From NCBI GenBank assembly GCA_027023665.1, contig JALVUY010000253.1, positions 1 to 5,895 on the forward strand: DNA of 5,895 bases, read 5' to 3'. The stretch's first letter is position 1; each line of letters starts with the position of its first letter. Of the stretch, positions 1 through 5,895 are shown one piece after another. This stretch comes from Methanocaldococcaceae archaeon. Lineage in GTDB: Archaea; AGJL01; Methanococci; Methanococcales; Methanocaldococcaceae. A program made the position numbers and the translations under genes. Below the pieces are notes generated by a model, which did no database searches, was not told the DNA's origin, and was given only the letters and a program-made list of their open reading frames with translations.

Positions 1-181
1 TATCTACTTTGATATTTTCAAAGCTGACTTCTTGGACTTTATCTTTATTTATTTGATGAAGTATCTTACCGATACGAACATCTTCAGAGTTGTCTTCAAG
101 ATTTATGCGGTTTGCATGGAGCCAAAGTTTGGTTTTGCAGATGAAATAGTATGAAATTAGAGTTCCGGTAATTTTTACCAA
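1..181 (-). CDS. cas4: Cas4 nuclease, N-terminal part (cut by window edge)
   Basis: Only the first 60 codons are present; the frame is open to the left edge. The translation begins [20 protein letters not shown] and contains [11 protein letters not shown]. This matches the N-terminus of type I Cas4, a RecB-like, iron-sulfur-cluster exonuclease that trims pre-spacers and helps choose the PAM with Cas1-Cas2. Cys15 would be the first cluster ligand and His42, in the IGKxxH motif, the first nuclease-domain histidine; the remaining cysteines and the RecB core lie outside the window. No ATG is available: an in-frame TGA stands four codons before the chosen TTG (181-179), which has AAGGA five bases upstream. 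The start overlaps the cas3 stop by 7 nt, implying translational coupling. Its position after cas3 is normal for type I-B. G+C is about one third here by count, against about a quarter in the neighbours. Identity is confident; the exact start is less certain. Confidence 0.88.
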   Translation of the reverse strand, partial: MVKITGTLISYYFICKTKLWLHANRINLEDNSEDVRIGKILHQINKDKVQEVSFENIKVD

Positions 182-183
182 AA
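163..183 (-). promoter_or_regulatory. Possible hairpin over the cas4 start codon
   Basis: On the minus strand, positions 183-175 (TTTTGGTAA) can pair with 171-163 (TTACCGGAA) around an AAA loop. This gives nine pairs, two of them G-U; the core GGTAA/TTACC is perfect. The stem contains the cas3 stop codon and the proposed TTG start of cas4, while the AAGGA ribosome site at 191-187 stays just outside. It could limit independent cas4 initiation so that cas4 is translated mainly by ribosomes finishing cas3. There is no T-run after it, so it does not look like a terminator. In such AT-rich DNA a chance stem of this size is quite possible. Confidence 0.3.
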
Positions 184-2655
184 CAATCCTTCAATTTTAT
201 CTTTTACATAATTTGCTAACTGTAAACCTTTTTTCTTATCAAAAATATCTTCGGTTGCCAAATATATCCCAAGGGCATTATCAAAATTTTCAGTAATGAT
301 ATTATTTGCTATCTCTTTTTTGCTTTCCAAATAATAAAAATTTTGGTTTACAACATATAGACTTACATCCTTTTTTATTTTAGAGTAATCACTCTCTATC
401 TCTTTCATATTTTTCCAAAAAAATCTATCTTTTTTTATTGCTTTTTTTCTAATATCAAGCTCAACTAACTGTTGCCATAATGATTTTGCATATTCATCTA
501 GTGGCATAAAAAAACTAAAACTAAGTGGTGCATCTTTTATAAGTACAAAATTCTCATCAATATTTTTAAAATTTAACTTTTTAAACTCTTTATCAATCTT
601 TTGTATATCAACTTGTGCATTATAGTATCTATCAAGTAACCCATACTCATATATCTCTTTTTCACTCAAAGTTTTATAATCATTTAATATATCTATTGTC
701 TGTTTCATATCATATTGATTGTAAATTTTAAAACCTTCAAACTCTCGTCCATTAATAACTCTTGCTATTTTTATAATGTCAGCCCGTCCAATATCATCTT
801 TTTCTGCACTTCTATTTCTTCTCCCCATAGACTGAACCATTAAATCTATAGGAGCCAACTCTTCAAAACCATCTTCAAGTGATATATCTACTCCTGCTTG
901 AATTAACTGAGTAGCTACTACAATCTGCTTTATATCTTTTTTAGAGTTTTCTTTTATTTTTTCAATAATATATTTTCTAACTATTGGGGCTACTGCACTT
1001 GTAAGTAAAAATATATTATTTTCACTATATTCACTATCACAATTCAAAAGATACTCATATATCTCATTGGCTGTATTTACAGTATTAACTCGAAAGAGCA
1101 AATCTCTTTTGGTTTTTAACTTTTCATCAATCTTGTCATATAAACTCTCTTCACAATAGACTTTGGAAAAATCAATACTAATCTCATATCTATTAAAAAA
1201 GCTATCAATCTCTTGCTTGGTCAATATTTTATCTATCTCTTTAAATGTATGGCTATTGCTTAAAATATCTTTTTTGATATTTGGAAAAGTTGCACTAGCT
1301 ACTATGATTTTACAATTAAATATCTCACTCATAAATTTTAAAAATTGAGTAATAACATACATATGTTCAAGTGGTATAAGCTGTATCTCATCAATCAAAA
1401 TAATACTATTGGCAAATTGATGAAATCTTTTTAAAAGTGCATTTTTCCTTTTAAATACACCATAAAACATCTGATGAAAAGAGGTAACTACAAATCTACT
1501 ATCTAAAGTATCTAGTAAAAACTGCTTTTTATCTATATCATACTCATTATTATCATTACTATTTAACTCAAACTCACCACTTAGCGAGTGCTTTTCTAAA
1601 AATACTCTATTGTCATTGGTATCAATATCCATAAATTCCAACAGCTCTTTTAAAATATTTGCATTTTGTTCTATCAGAGTAATAAAAGGCAAAAGATAAA
1701 AGACTTTCTGATGCCTTTTTTGCCCATATATCATCATTGCTAATTTATAAAGAAGCAAAGTTTTCCCAGCTCCAGTTGGAAGTTTTACAAAAAAAAGTTT
1801 TTTAGAGCTAACTTCTTTATCACTAAACTCATCAATCAAACTTTGATAAATTTTCTCTCTAGTTTTATCAAGAGGTGTTTTTTCTCTATTCTCAAAATAA
1901 GCATTTTTAAATAGCTCTACCTTATCAGAATCTATCCCCAACCCATCATATATAAAAAGCTCTTTATCTCTAAATATTGCATCTTGTTTATCTGCATAAA
2001 TCAATAATGAAAAAAGCAACATAAAGATAAATATATCATTATTTTTATAATCATTTCTATACCAAAAAAAATAAGGGTCTATGATATTTATTTCATCTTC
2101 TAAAAAATTATTATTTAAAAATAGCTCAAATTGAGCTGTAATATTTTCTATCCCTAAAAAATGGTAATAGATTCTATTTATCTCTTCACTATTTGGTTTT
2201 ATTCCATCAAAAATATCTAAAACTTTCTCTATATCATCCTCTTTTACTTTTTGCATCTCTTCAGAGTTATCCAAATTAAGATGATGATACCTTATTGCCA
2301 TAAATACAAAAGAAGCCAATCGTTTATCAAATTTTTGGGTAGCTACAAAATAGCCCAAAAATGCTGAAATTAACCCATGTTCAGATAACCGTTTCTGCTT
2401 TTGTGTTGTGTTGTCACTTGTTAACTTATTTTGAAAATAGGTAGAAGCTTTTCCAAAATCATGACAATAGACAACTATTTTTAAAATCTCTTCAAACTCC
2501 TCTTTTGAGGTATTTAAGAGTTCAAAATTAATACGAAGTTCATCAAACCTACTTTTTGCTTTTTTATACACCTCATCCAAATGCACTATCAATTTTCTTT
2601 TTGGCTCTGTGTGAGAAATTAGATTAAATGAACTGATAAAGTTTGTTGTTTTCAT
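175..2655 (-). CDS. cas3: Cas3 HD nuclease-helicase of type I-B CRISPR
   Basis: Cas3 is the effector nuclease of type I CRISPR: it is recruited to the target-bound complex, nicks the displaced strand, then translocates 3'-5' using ATP while degrading DNA. The 826-residue protein has the usual order and length. The N-terminal HD domain shows His25, His65-Asp66 (YCHDFGK), His93 (SEHG), His124-His125 (RYHH) and Asp222 (YADK), a full metal-binding set. The superfamily 2 helicase shows Walker A LPTGAGKT (292-299), motif II DEIQ (422-425), motif III SAT (454-456), motif V around [10 protein letters not shown] (581-590) and motif [10 protein letters not shown] (608-615). The C-terminal region after about 690 is the less conserved accessory part. 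Nothing looks broken. The ATG at 2655 is the only plausible start: the next methionine is residue 119, inside the HD domain. The start lies 32 nt inside cas5 and AAAAGGA is 13 nt upstream, a long spacing, so initiation probably depends on coupling to cas5. DEIQ in place of DExH is common variation in Cas3, not a defect. Confidence 0.97.
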   Translation of the reverse strand: MKTTNFISSFNLISHTEPKRKLIVHLDEVYKKAKSRFDELRINFELLNTSKEEFEEILKIVVYCHDFGKASTYFQNKLTSDNTTQKQKRLSEHGLISAFLGYFVATQKFDKRLASFVFMAIRYHHLNLDNSEEMQKVKEDDIEKVLDIFDGIKPNSEEINRIYYHFLGIENITAQFELFLNNNFLEDEINIIDPYFFWYRNDYKNNDIFIFMLLFSLLIYADKQDAIFRDKELFIYDGLGIDSDKVELFKNAYFENREKTPLDKTREKIYQSLIDEFSDKEVSSKKLFFVKLPTGAGKTLLLYKLAMMIYGQKRHQKVFYLLPFITLIEQNANILKELLEFMDIDTNDNRVFLEKHSLSGEFELNSNDNNEYDIDKKQFLLDTLDSRFVVTSFHQMFYGVFKRKNALLKRFHQFANSIILIDEIQLIPLEHMYVITQFLKFMSEIFNCKIIVASATFPNIKKDILSNSHTFKEIDKILTKQEIDSFFNRYEISIDFSKVYCEESLYDKIDEKLKTKRDLLFRVNTVNTANEIYEYLLNCDSEYSENNIFLLTSAVAPIVRKYIIEKIKENSKKDIKQIVVATQLIQAGVDISLEDGFEELAPIDLMVQSMGRRNRSAEKDDIGRADIIKIARVINGREFEGFKIYNQYDMKQTIDILNDYKTLSEKEIYEYGLLDRYYNAQVDIQKIDKEFKKLNFKNIDENFVLIKDAPLSFSFFMPLDEYAKSLWQQLVELDIRKKAIKKDRFFWKNMKEIESDYSKIKKDVSLYVVNQNFYYLESKKEIANNIITENFDNALGIYLATEDIFDKKKGLQLANYVKDKIEGLFW
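187..191 (-). promoter_or_regulatory. Ribosome binding site deciding the cas4 TTG start
   Basis: AAGGA (191-187) lies within the last codons of cas3, five bases before TTG at 181-179. Since an in-frame stop stands just upstream and no ATG or GTG is available before the conserved [10 protein letters not shown] motif, this site is the main support for a TTG start. Confidence 0.6.
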
Positions 2656-3370
2656 CTTGATAGAGCTTTCCTTTTAACTCATCTTTATTTGTTATCTCAA
2701 TTTCATAATCACCTACAAAACTTATTATCTCTTTTGTTTTTGGTAAACTTCTATCTTCTTCAAAAGAGATAGGAATTAACTCATTATAAAAAGTTACAGG
2801 TTTTCTGATTTTAAACTTAATAAAGTTTTTTTCAAAAGAGGTATATAAATTATCTCCTATATCGATAGCTAATTCAACTTTAAAAGATTTTTGATACTCA
2901 ATATTGGCAAAAAGCGATTGTAGTCCTAGATTTGGGTTAAAAACAAACTTTTCATCTTTTAATCTCTCTATCAACTCTTCTGAAATATCATCACTTTCAA
3001 TAATCAAAAATATCTCCCACTCCATATCTTTTAAAAATTCAAACCTTGTTGGGCTTCTCTGCCCTCTCTCAGGTGGATTTTTAAGAGGATTTTCATTAAA
3101 AGTAAATTTAGCATTTTTCCCCTGCATTAGATTAATCCCTATCAAGTCTTTTTTAATCTTAGCAGTTACCAATCTAACAGCATAAGAGAATTTTGCAAAT
3201 GAAAGCTTTGCTATATACTCTTCTTTTTTCCAACCCATTATTGCCCCAATCATTCCTAAAATTGCAGTTTTTGGAGGAATTACAAATGATTGAGGCTGAT
3301 TATTGGCAAAAGGTTTTTTAAAAAGTGCATACTCTCCACTTAGCTTAAATTTAATTACCTGTTTCTTCAT
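2624..3370 (-). CDS. cas5: Cas5 subunit of type I-B surveillance complex
   Basis: Cas5 caps the 5' handle of the crRNA and contacts the large subunit and the first Cas7 in the surveillance complex. The 248-residue protein fits the Cas5b/Cas5h group. The N-terminal RAMP fold begins FKLSGEYALFKKPF (8-21), followed by the characteristic IPPKTAILGMIGAIMGW (31-47), which corresponds to the conserved PPRTxxxGxxGAxxG segment. Further family marks are RGQRSPTRFEFLKDMEWEIF (102-121) and NPNLGLQSLFAN (145-156), which resemble the 'P-x-R-x-E-F-L' and 'P-x-L-G-x-S' stretches of the family. It starts at ATG 3370, 20 nt before the end of cas7, with only a partial ribosome site (GAAGAG at 3383-3378, 7 nt spacer). 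Its last 32 nt overlap cas3. In type I-B, crRNA processing is done by Cas6, so Cas5 is structural here; cas6 is not in this window. There is no truncation or frameshift. Confidence 0.95.
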   Translation of the reverse strand: MKKQVIKFKLSGEYALFKKPFANNQPQSFVIPPKTAILGMIGAIMGWKKEEYIAKLSFAKFSYAVRLVTAKIKKDLIGINLMQGKNAKFTFNENPLKNPPERGQRSPTRFEFLKDMEWEIFLIIESDDISEELIERLKDEKFVFNPNLGLQSLFANIEYQKSFKVELAIDIGDNLYTSFEKNFIKFKIRKPVTFYNELIPISFEEDRSLPKTKEIISFVGDYEIEITNKDELKGKLYQDENNKLYQFI

Positions 3371-4319
3371 TTTTAATCTCTTCGATTTTTTTACCTTTAA
3401 TAATTAGATATTTAACTTTTTTCTTTAATTCTTCCTTTACCTTTAAAAAATCTTTTTTAAAAGAAAATTCATCAATATACACATTTACACACTCAATTAA
3501 CTTTTCTGATTTATCTAAAAACTCTTCTAATTTTGTAAAATCCAAACTATCTTTTATATCATTAAACTCTCTATATTTAAACTTTTGCTCATTCTTTAAT
3601 TTTATAGAATACTCAATATCAGGAATTTTATAATAGTCATCATTATACTCTATCTCTATAAGCAGTCTTGATTGTTGTCCTGTTTTTGAACGAGTGTTTT
3701 TTGTATTTATCTCATTCCAAAGAGCAATTTTCAACTTTTGCAAATCATTTTCTTTGAGTAAATTCTCTTGTGCTGTTGTTGGATTAAAATAACCTACACA
3801 AGAAAAAAGTCCATAAGGAAGATAACTAAAAGTCGCTATTGAACCTTGCTCATTGCCATCTTTACTTGGCATTACAGATGTATTTTGAGTCGTTGGTAAA
3901 AATACTTTATTTAATGTTCGATTAAACATTTTAAACTGCACTGCTCCAGTTGCTTGAGTATTGTATTGACCTGTTTTACCAGCCACAACAGTACCAAAAA
4001 GTCTAACATCAATACATTTTTTCTTTAAATCTTCTAAATTATCAATATCATTTTCAATTGGTGATATTTCAATTGCTCTAGTTCCCGTTGTTTTTTTTCC
4101 ACTTTTATCTGAATAAAAAACTTTATCAGTCTCTTTATTTAACCAATCCGTATCATTTTCATAATTATCTATAAAATCACGAATATATCTTTTAAGTCTT
4201 ACATCAGACACTAAAGCTGTTTGTGTATCTTCATCATATCTTTGCTCACCTGTGAATGGGTCTCCATTTGGGATACAATCTTTTGCATCATACAAAAATA
4301 AAAATTCTCTTTTATTCAT
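3351..4319 (-). CDS. cas7: Cas7 backbone subunit (Cas7b/Csh2)
   Basis: Cas7 polymerises along the crRNA spacer and forms the helical backbone of the surveillance complex. The 322-residue product starts MNKREFLFLYDAKDCIPNGD and carries the Csh2-type features: NGDP (18-21), SDVRLKRYIRDF (38-49), DVRLFGTVVAG (104-114), TGAVQFKMFNRT (124-135), the SYLPYGLFSCVGYFNP stretch (165-180) and SKTGQQSRLLIEIEY (211-225). The C-terminus from about 289 is Lys/Glu-rich. The start was chosen at ATG 4319 because AAGGAG lies 9 nt upstream and the family motif follows directly. An ATG at 4364 in the same frame would add 15 polar residues, overlap cas8b by 41 nt and lacks a comparable site. The gene begins 4 nt after the cas8b stop and overlaps cas5 by 20 nt. 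It has the strongest ribosome site of the annotated full genes, as expected for a subunit present in several copies. Confidence 0.96.
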   Translation of the reverse strand: MNKREFLFLYDAKDCIPNGDPFTGEQRYDEDTQTALVSDVRLKRYIRDFIDNYENDTDWLNKETDKVFYSDKSGKKTTGTRAIEISPIENDIDNLEDLKKKCIDVRLFGTVVAGKTGQYNTQATGAVQFKMFNRTLNKVFLPTTQNTSVMPSKDGNEQGSIATFSYLPYGLFSCVGYFNPTTAQENLLKENDLQKLKIALWNEINTKNTRSKTGQQSRLLIEIEYNDDYYKIPDIEYSIKLKNEQKFKYREFNDIKDSLDFTKLEEFLDKSEKLIECVNVYIDEFSFKKDFLKVKEELKKKVKYLIIKGKKIEEIKNEETGN

Positions 4320-4323
4320 TTTT

Positions 4324-4806
4324 TCATTCTCCTTCGTTGTTTTCATTGTTATCGTCTCCTTCATCTTGAATTTCTGTTGGTATCTCTGGATCTTTTTCTG
4401 ATTTTACATTTCTGTAAAGCTCACTTCCTAAAAAAAGTCCAAAGATAAACTCATCTTTATTGAATGAATTATTATCTAAATATAACATCTGATTTGTTGC
4501 AAACCTTATATTTACACTTTGCAAACTTTCATATTCATGAAATTTAGTCTTTGCAAAAATTTCATTAACAAATGCTTGAACAGAGCTAAGATTGTTTCTT
4601 TCAATTCGTTTACCTACAAATGCCAATGTTTTTTTATCATATCCATTAATTGACCAGCTAAGTATATTTAAAGCTAAACCAACACATACTCCCAATTTCA
4701 TGGAGGGGGATTCTTTAACTAAATTGGCATTATCTAAAAAATATCCCAATCTCTCTTCATAAGTTTTTCCTTCAAAAAACTCCTGTTTTTTTTCATCTCT
4801 ATTCAT
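4324..4806 (-). CDS. cas11b: Predicted Cas11b small subunit, internal start in cas8b
   Basis: An in-frame ATG at 4806 inside cas8b is preceded by AAAGGAG with an 8 nt spacer, as good a ribosome site as any in the window. Translation from it gives 160 residues starting MNRDEKKQEFFEGKTYEERL, the same as visible residues 364-523 of Cas8b. It is known that several type I systems, including I-B, make their small subunit Cas11 from an internal start in the large-subunit gene, with about this size. Cas11 lines the belly of the complex and stabilises the displaced target strand and the Cas7 filament. The sequence looks mainly helical up to about residue 132, as expected for Cas11, and ends in an acidic tail. 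The ribosome site and frame are seen directly; the existence of the product is inferred. Other internal methionines (for example visible residue 399) have no such site. Confidence 0.72.
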   Translation of the reverse strand: MNRDEKKQEFFEGKTYEERLGYFLDNANLVKESPSMKLGVCVGLALNILSWSINGYDKKTLAFVGKRIERNNLSSVQAFVNEIFAKTKFHEYESLQSVNIRFATNQMLYLDNNSFNKDEFIFGLFLGSELYRNVKSEKDPEIPTEIQDEGDDNNENNEGE

Positions 4807-5895
4807 TTTTACTACTCCTTTATTTATTTTATTTAGCCAATCTAAGAACATTAGATGTTTTATAGCAATAATCTTACGGTATTCTTTTCCATTTATCATA
4901 TAAAAAAAAGCATTACCTCTTGGGAATTTGTTCTTTTTTACAATATCATCATCTTCATTTTTTAAAACCCCATATTCCATATTTGCATTTATTATAAATA
5001 GTAATCTATCTAAGTCTATCTGATCGCCTAAAGCTATCTGCCTAAAGAGGGAAGTTCTATATTTTTTATGGTTGTCTTTATAGTAGATATTATAAATATG
5101 CTGTTGCCAACTGTATCGAAAATTTTCTATATTAAACTGTTCTTGATAAAATTCTCTTAAAGAGTTTGAAAATTTTATTGTCTGCACCAATTTAGATGGA
5201 ATAATGTCTTTTATATACTCCACTATATTATTACCCGTTTTTGTCGGTTCAAAAAAATAAAAATTCAGTAAAGCTTCAAAACGATTAGATAGATTTTTAT
5301 CTATTAAATTTAGTAATCCATCTAAATTTGATTTTGCTTCTTTCGCATCTTTTTGAAACTCTTTTAATGAATTGTCGTTTAAACTTGTAGCTGTAATATA
5401 ACAATTTAACCTCATAAAATAAAAACTATTAAAAGTCTCTAAAAAAGTTCGACCTCTCATAAAGTCTAAATATGCTTGTTTTGATAGATTAAATACATTT
5501 AATGTATCTTGTTTACTTAGATTTGGATATACATTAACCTTATCAAGTGAATATGCATAATAAAAACTACTTCTTGGAGCAAATAGCTTATCTTTAATAT
5601 TGTAAATATTACATATCTCATCTTTTCTATTTTTTAACTTTTGAGCAGAATTATTAAAAAGAAGATTTTCATATAATTCAAGAATAAAATATTTATTATG
5701 TATAAAGTAGCTATTAACATTATTCTTTTTTCTTATCTTTAAAACAATGGGAATTCTCTCTATATCATTTGCAGCACTCTTTTCTATATTATACTTTTTA
5801 CATATATCAGCTACTTTTATAAACTCTTCACTATTGCTATATATTGTTTTTAATATACTTTTTAAATAATTTAATAGCCTACTCTCTCTTTTTGC
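4324..5895 (-). CDS. cas8b: Cas8b large subunit (Csh1-like), 5' end outside window
   Basis: This is the large subunit of the type I-B complex, which recognises the PAM, helps open target DNA and recruits Cas3. The frame is open from the right edge to the TGA at 4324, giving 523 visible codons. The methionine at 5460 (visible residue 146) is not a credible start: it has no ribosome site and coding sequence continues 145 codons upstream. Assignment rests on position directly before cas7 and on Csh1-like stretches: FAPRSSFYYAYSLDKV near visible residues 105-120, AYLDFMRGRTFLETF around 141-155, and the helical C-terminal part with GVCVGLALNILSWSINGYDK (from 402) and FLGSELYR (488-495). The family often has a zinc finger of two CxxC pairs in the middle; here only Cys95 remains (CNIY, later SKQA). 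The last 25 residues are strongly acidic. A separate small subunit seems to be encoded inside its 3' third. Large subunits diverge fast, so the subtype label rests partly on the neighbours. Confidence 0.9.
   Translation of the reverse strand, partial: AKRESRLLNYLKSILKTIYSNSEEFIKVADICKKYNIEKSAANDIERIPIVLKIRKKNNVNSYFIHNKYFILELYENLLFNNSAQKLKNRKDEICNIYNIKDKLFAPRSSFYYAYSLDKVNVYPNLSKQDTLNVFNLSKQAYLDFMRGRTFLETFNSFYFMRLNCYITATSLNDNSLKEFQKDAKEAKSNLDGLLNLIDKNLSNRFEALLNFYFFEPTKTGNNIVEYIKDIIPSKLVQTIKFSNSLREFYQEQFNIENFRYSWQQHIYNIYYKDNHKKYRTSLFRQIALGDQIDLDRLLFIINANMEYGVLKNEDDDIVKKNKFPRGNAFFYMINGKEYRKIIAIKHLMFLDWLNKINKGVVKMNRDEKKQEFFEGKTYEERLGYFLDNANLVKESPSMKLGVCVGLALNILSWSINGYDKKTLAFVGKRIERNNLSSVQAFVNEIFAKTKFHEYESLQSVNIRFATNQMLYLDNNSFNKDEFIFGLFLGSELYRNVKSEKDPEIPTEIQDEGDDNNENNEGE
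4329..4334 (-). promoter_or_regulatory. Strong ribosome binding site for cas7
   Basis: AAGGAG (4334-4329) lies within the last codons of cas8b, 9 nt before ATG 4319. It settles the cas7 start against the longer alternative at 4364. Confidence 0.8.
4815..4821 (-). promoter_or_regulatory. Internal ribosome binding site for Cas11b
   Basis: AAAGGAG (4821-4815) followed by TAGTAAAA and ATG (4806-4804) lies in the middle of cas8b. In the cas8b frame this stretch encodes the end of KINKGVVKM. A seven-base purine match at ideal spacing, immediately before an in-frame ATG about 160 codons from the stop, is the reason for proposing an independent product. Confidence 0.75.

Noticed and set aside
1163..1348. 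Plus-strand open frame of 61 codons
   Set aside because: It lies wholly antisense to the conserved helicase part of cas3, has no ribosome site or recognisable motif, and is a shadow of the real frame.
2904..3185. Plus-strand open frame of 93 codons
   Set aside because: It is antisense to cas5, whose family motifs cover the same bases. The Ser/Leu/Phe-rich translation is what the complement of a Lys/Glu-rich frame gives.
4091..4098. Run of eight T (A8 in the cas7 sense), and a similar run at 4786-4793 in cas8b, as phase-variation or frameshift sites
   Set aside because: Both runs are in intact frames, encode ordinary Lys codons, and are expected in DNA this AT-rich. Nothing suggests a second product in a shifted frame.
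4320..4364. Longer cas7 start at ATG 4364
   Set aside because: It adds 15 residues not typical of the family and overlaps cas8b by 41 nt, while ATG 4319 has AAGGAG at good spacing.
5470..5520. Repeated LSKQ peptide in Cas8b
   Set aside because: The two copies use different serine codons (AGT and TCA) and share no longer DNA match, so chance is enough.
1..5895. CRISPR array, transposon-associated CRISPR, or an insertion sequence
   Set aside because: I found no regularly spaced direct repeats, no transposase or Tn7-like gene and no terminal inverted repeats. An intact cas3 also argues against a transposon-coupled I-B system.

Overview
The window holds the interference half of a type I-B CRISPR-Cas operon. 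Every gene is on the minus strand and almost every base is coding. Reading in the direction of transcription, from high to low coordinates, the order is cas8b (large subunit, cut by the right edge), cas7, cas5, cas3 (HD nuclease plus helicase) and the first 60 codons of cas4 (cut by the left edge). This is the standard type I-B order. cas6 would therefore be expected upstream, beyond 5895, and cas1, cas2 and the repeat-spacer array downstream, beyond position 1. None of these is visible here.

The DNA is very AT-rich: about a quarter G+C by eye over most of the window, and somewhat higher in the short cas4 part. Codon choice is correspondingly A/T-ending, and the proteins are rich in Lys, Asn, Ile, Phe and Glu. 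This fits a low-GC bacterium. Campylobacterota (Arcobacter/Sulfurimonas/Campylobacter relatives) is my best guess, but Fusobacteriota or a low-GC Bacillota member cannot be excluded from this sequence.

The layout is extremely tight. cas8b and cas7 are 4 nt apart, cas7 and cas5 overlap by 20 nt, cas5 and cas3 by 32 nt, and cas3 and cas4 by 7 nt. No promoter, terminator or intergenic space is visible, so the genes are presumably on one mRNA with coupled translation. Known biology of the families gives the division of labour: Cas8b, Cas7, Cas5 and a small subunit (Cas11b) form the crRNA-guided surveillance complex, Cas3 is recruited to unwind and degrade the target, and Cas4 acts in spacer acquisition with Cas1-Cas2.

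The most informative observation is a strong Shine-Dalgarno sequence (AAAGGAG, 8 nt spacer) inside cas8b, in front of an in-frame ATG at 4806. It predicts separate translation of a 160-residue Cas11b from the cas8b 3' end. Other points are the apparent loss of the zinc-finger cysteines in Cas8b, an acidic tail shared by Cas8b and the predicted Cas11b, a TTG start for cas4 lying in a small hairpin, and ribosome-binding-site strengths that follow expected subunit stoichiometry. The system looks intact and canonical, and I see no evidence for a new type of defence system in this window.
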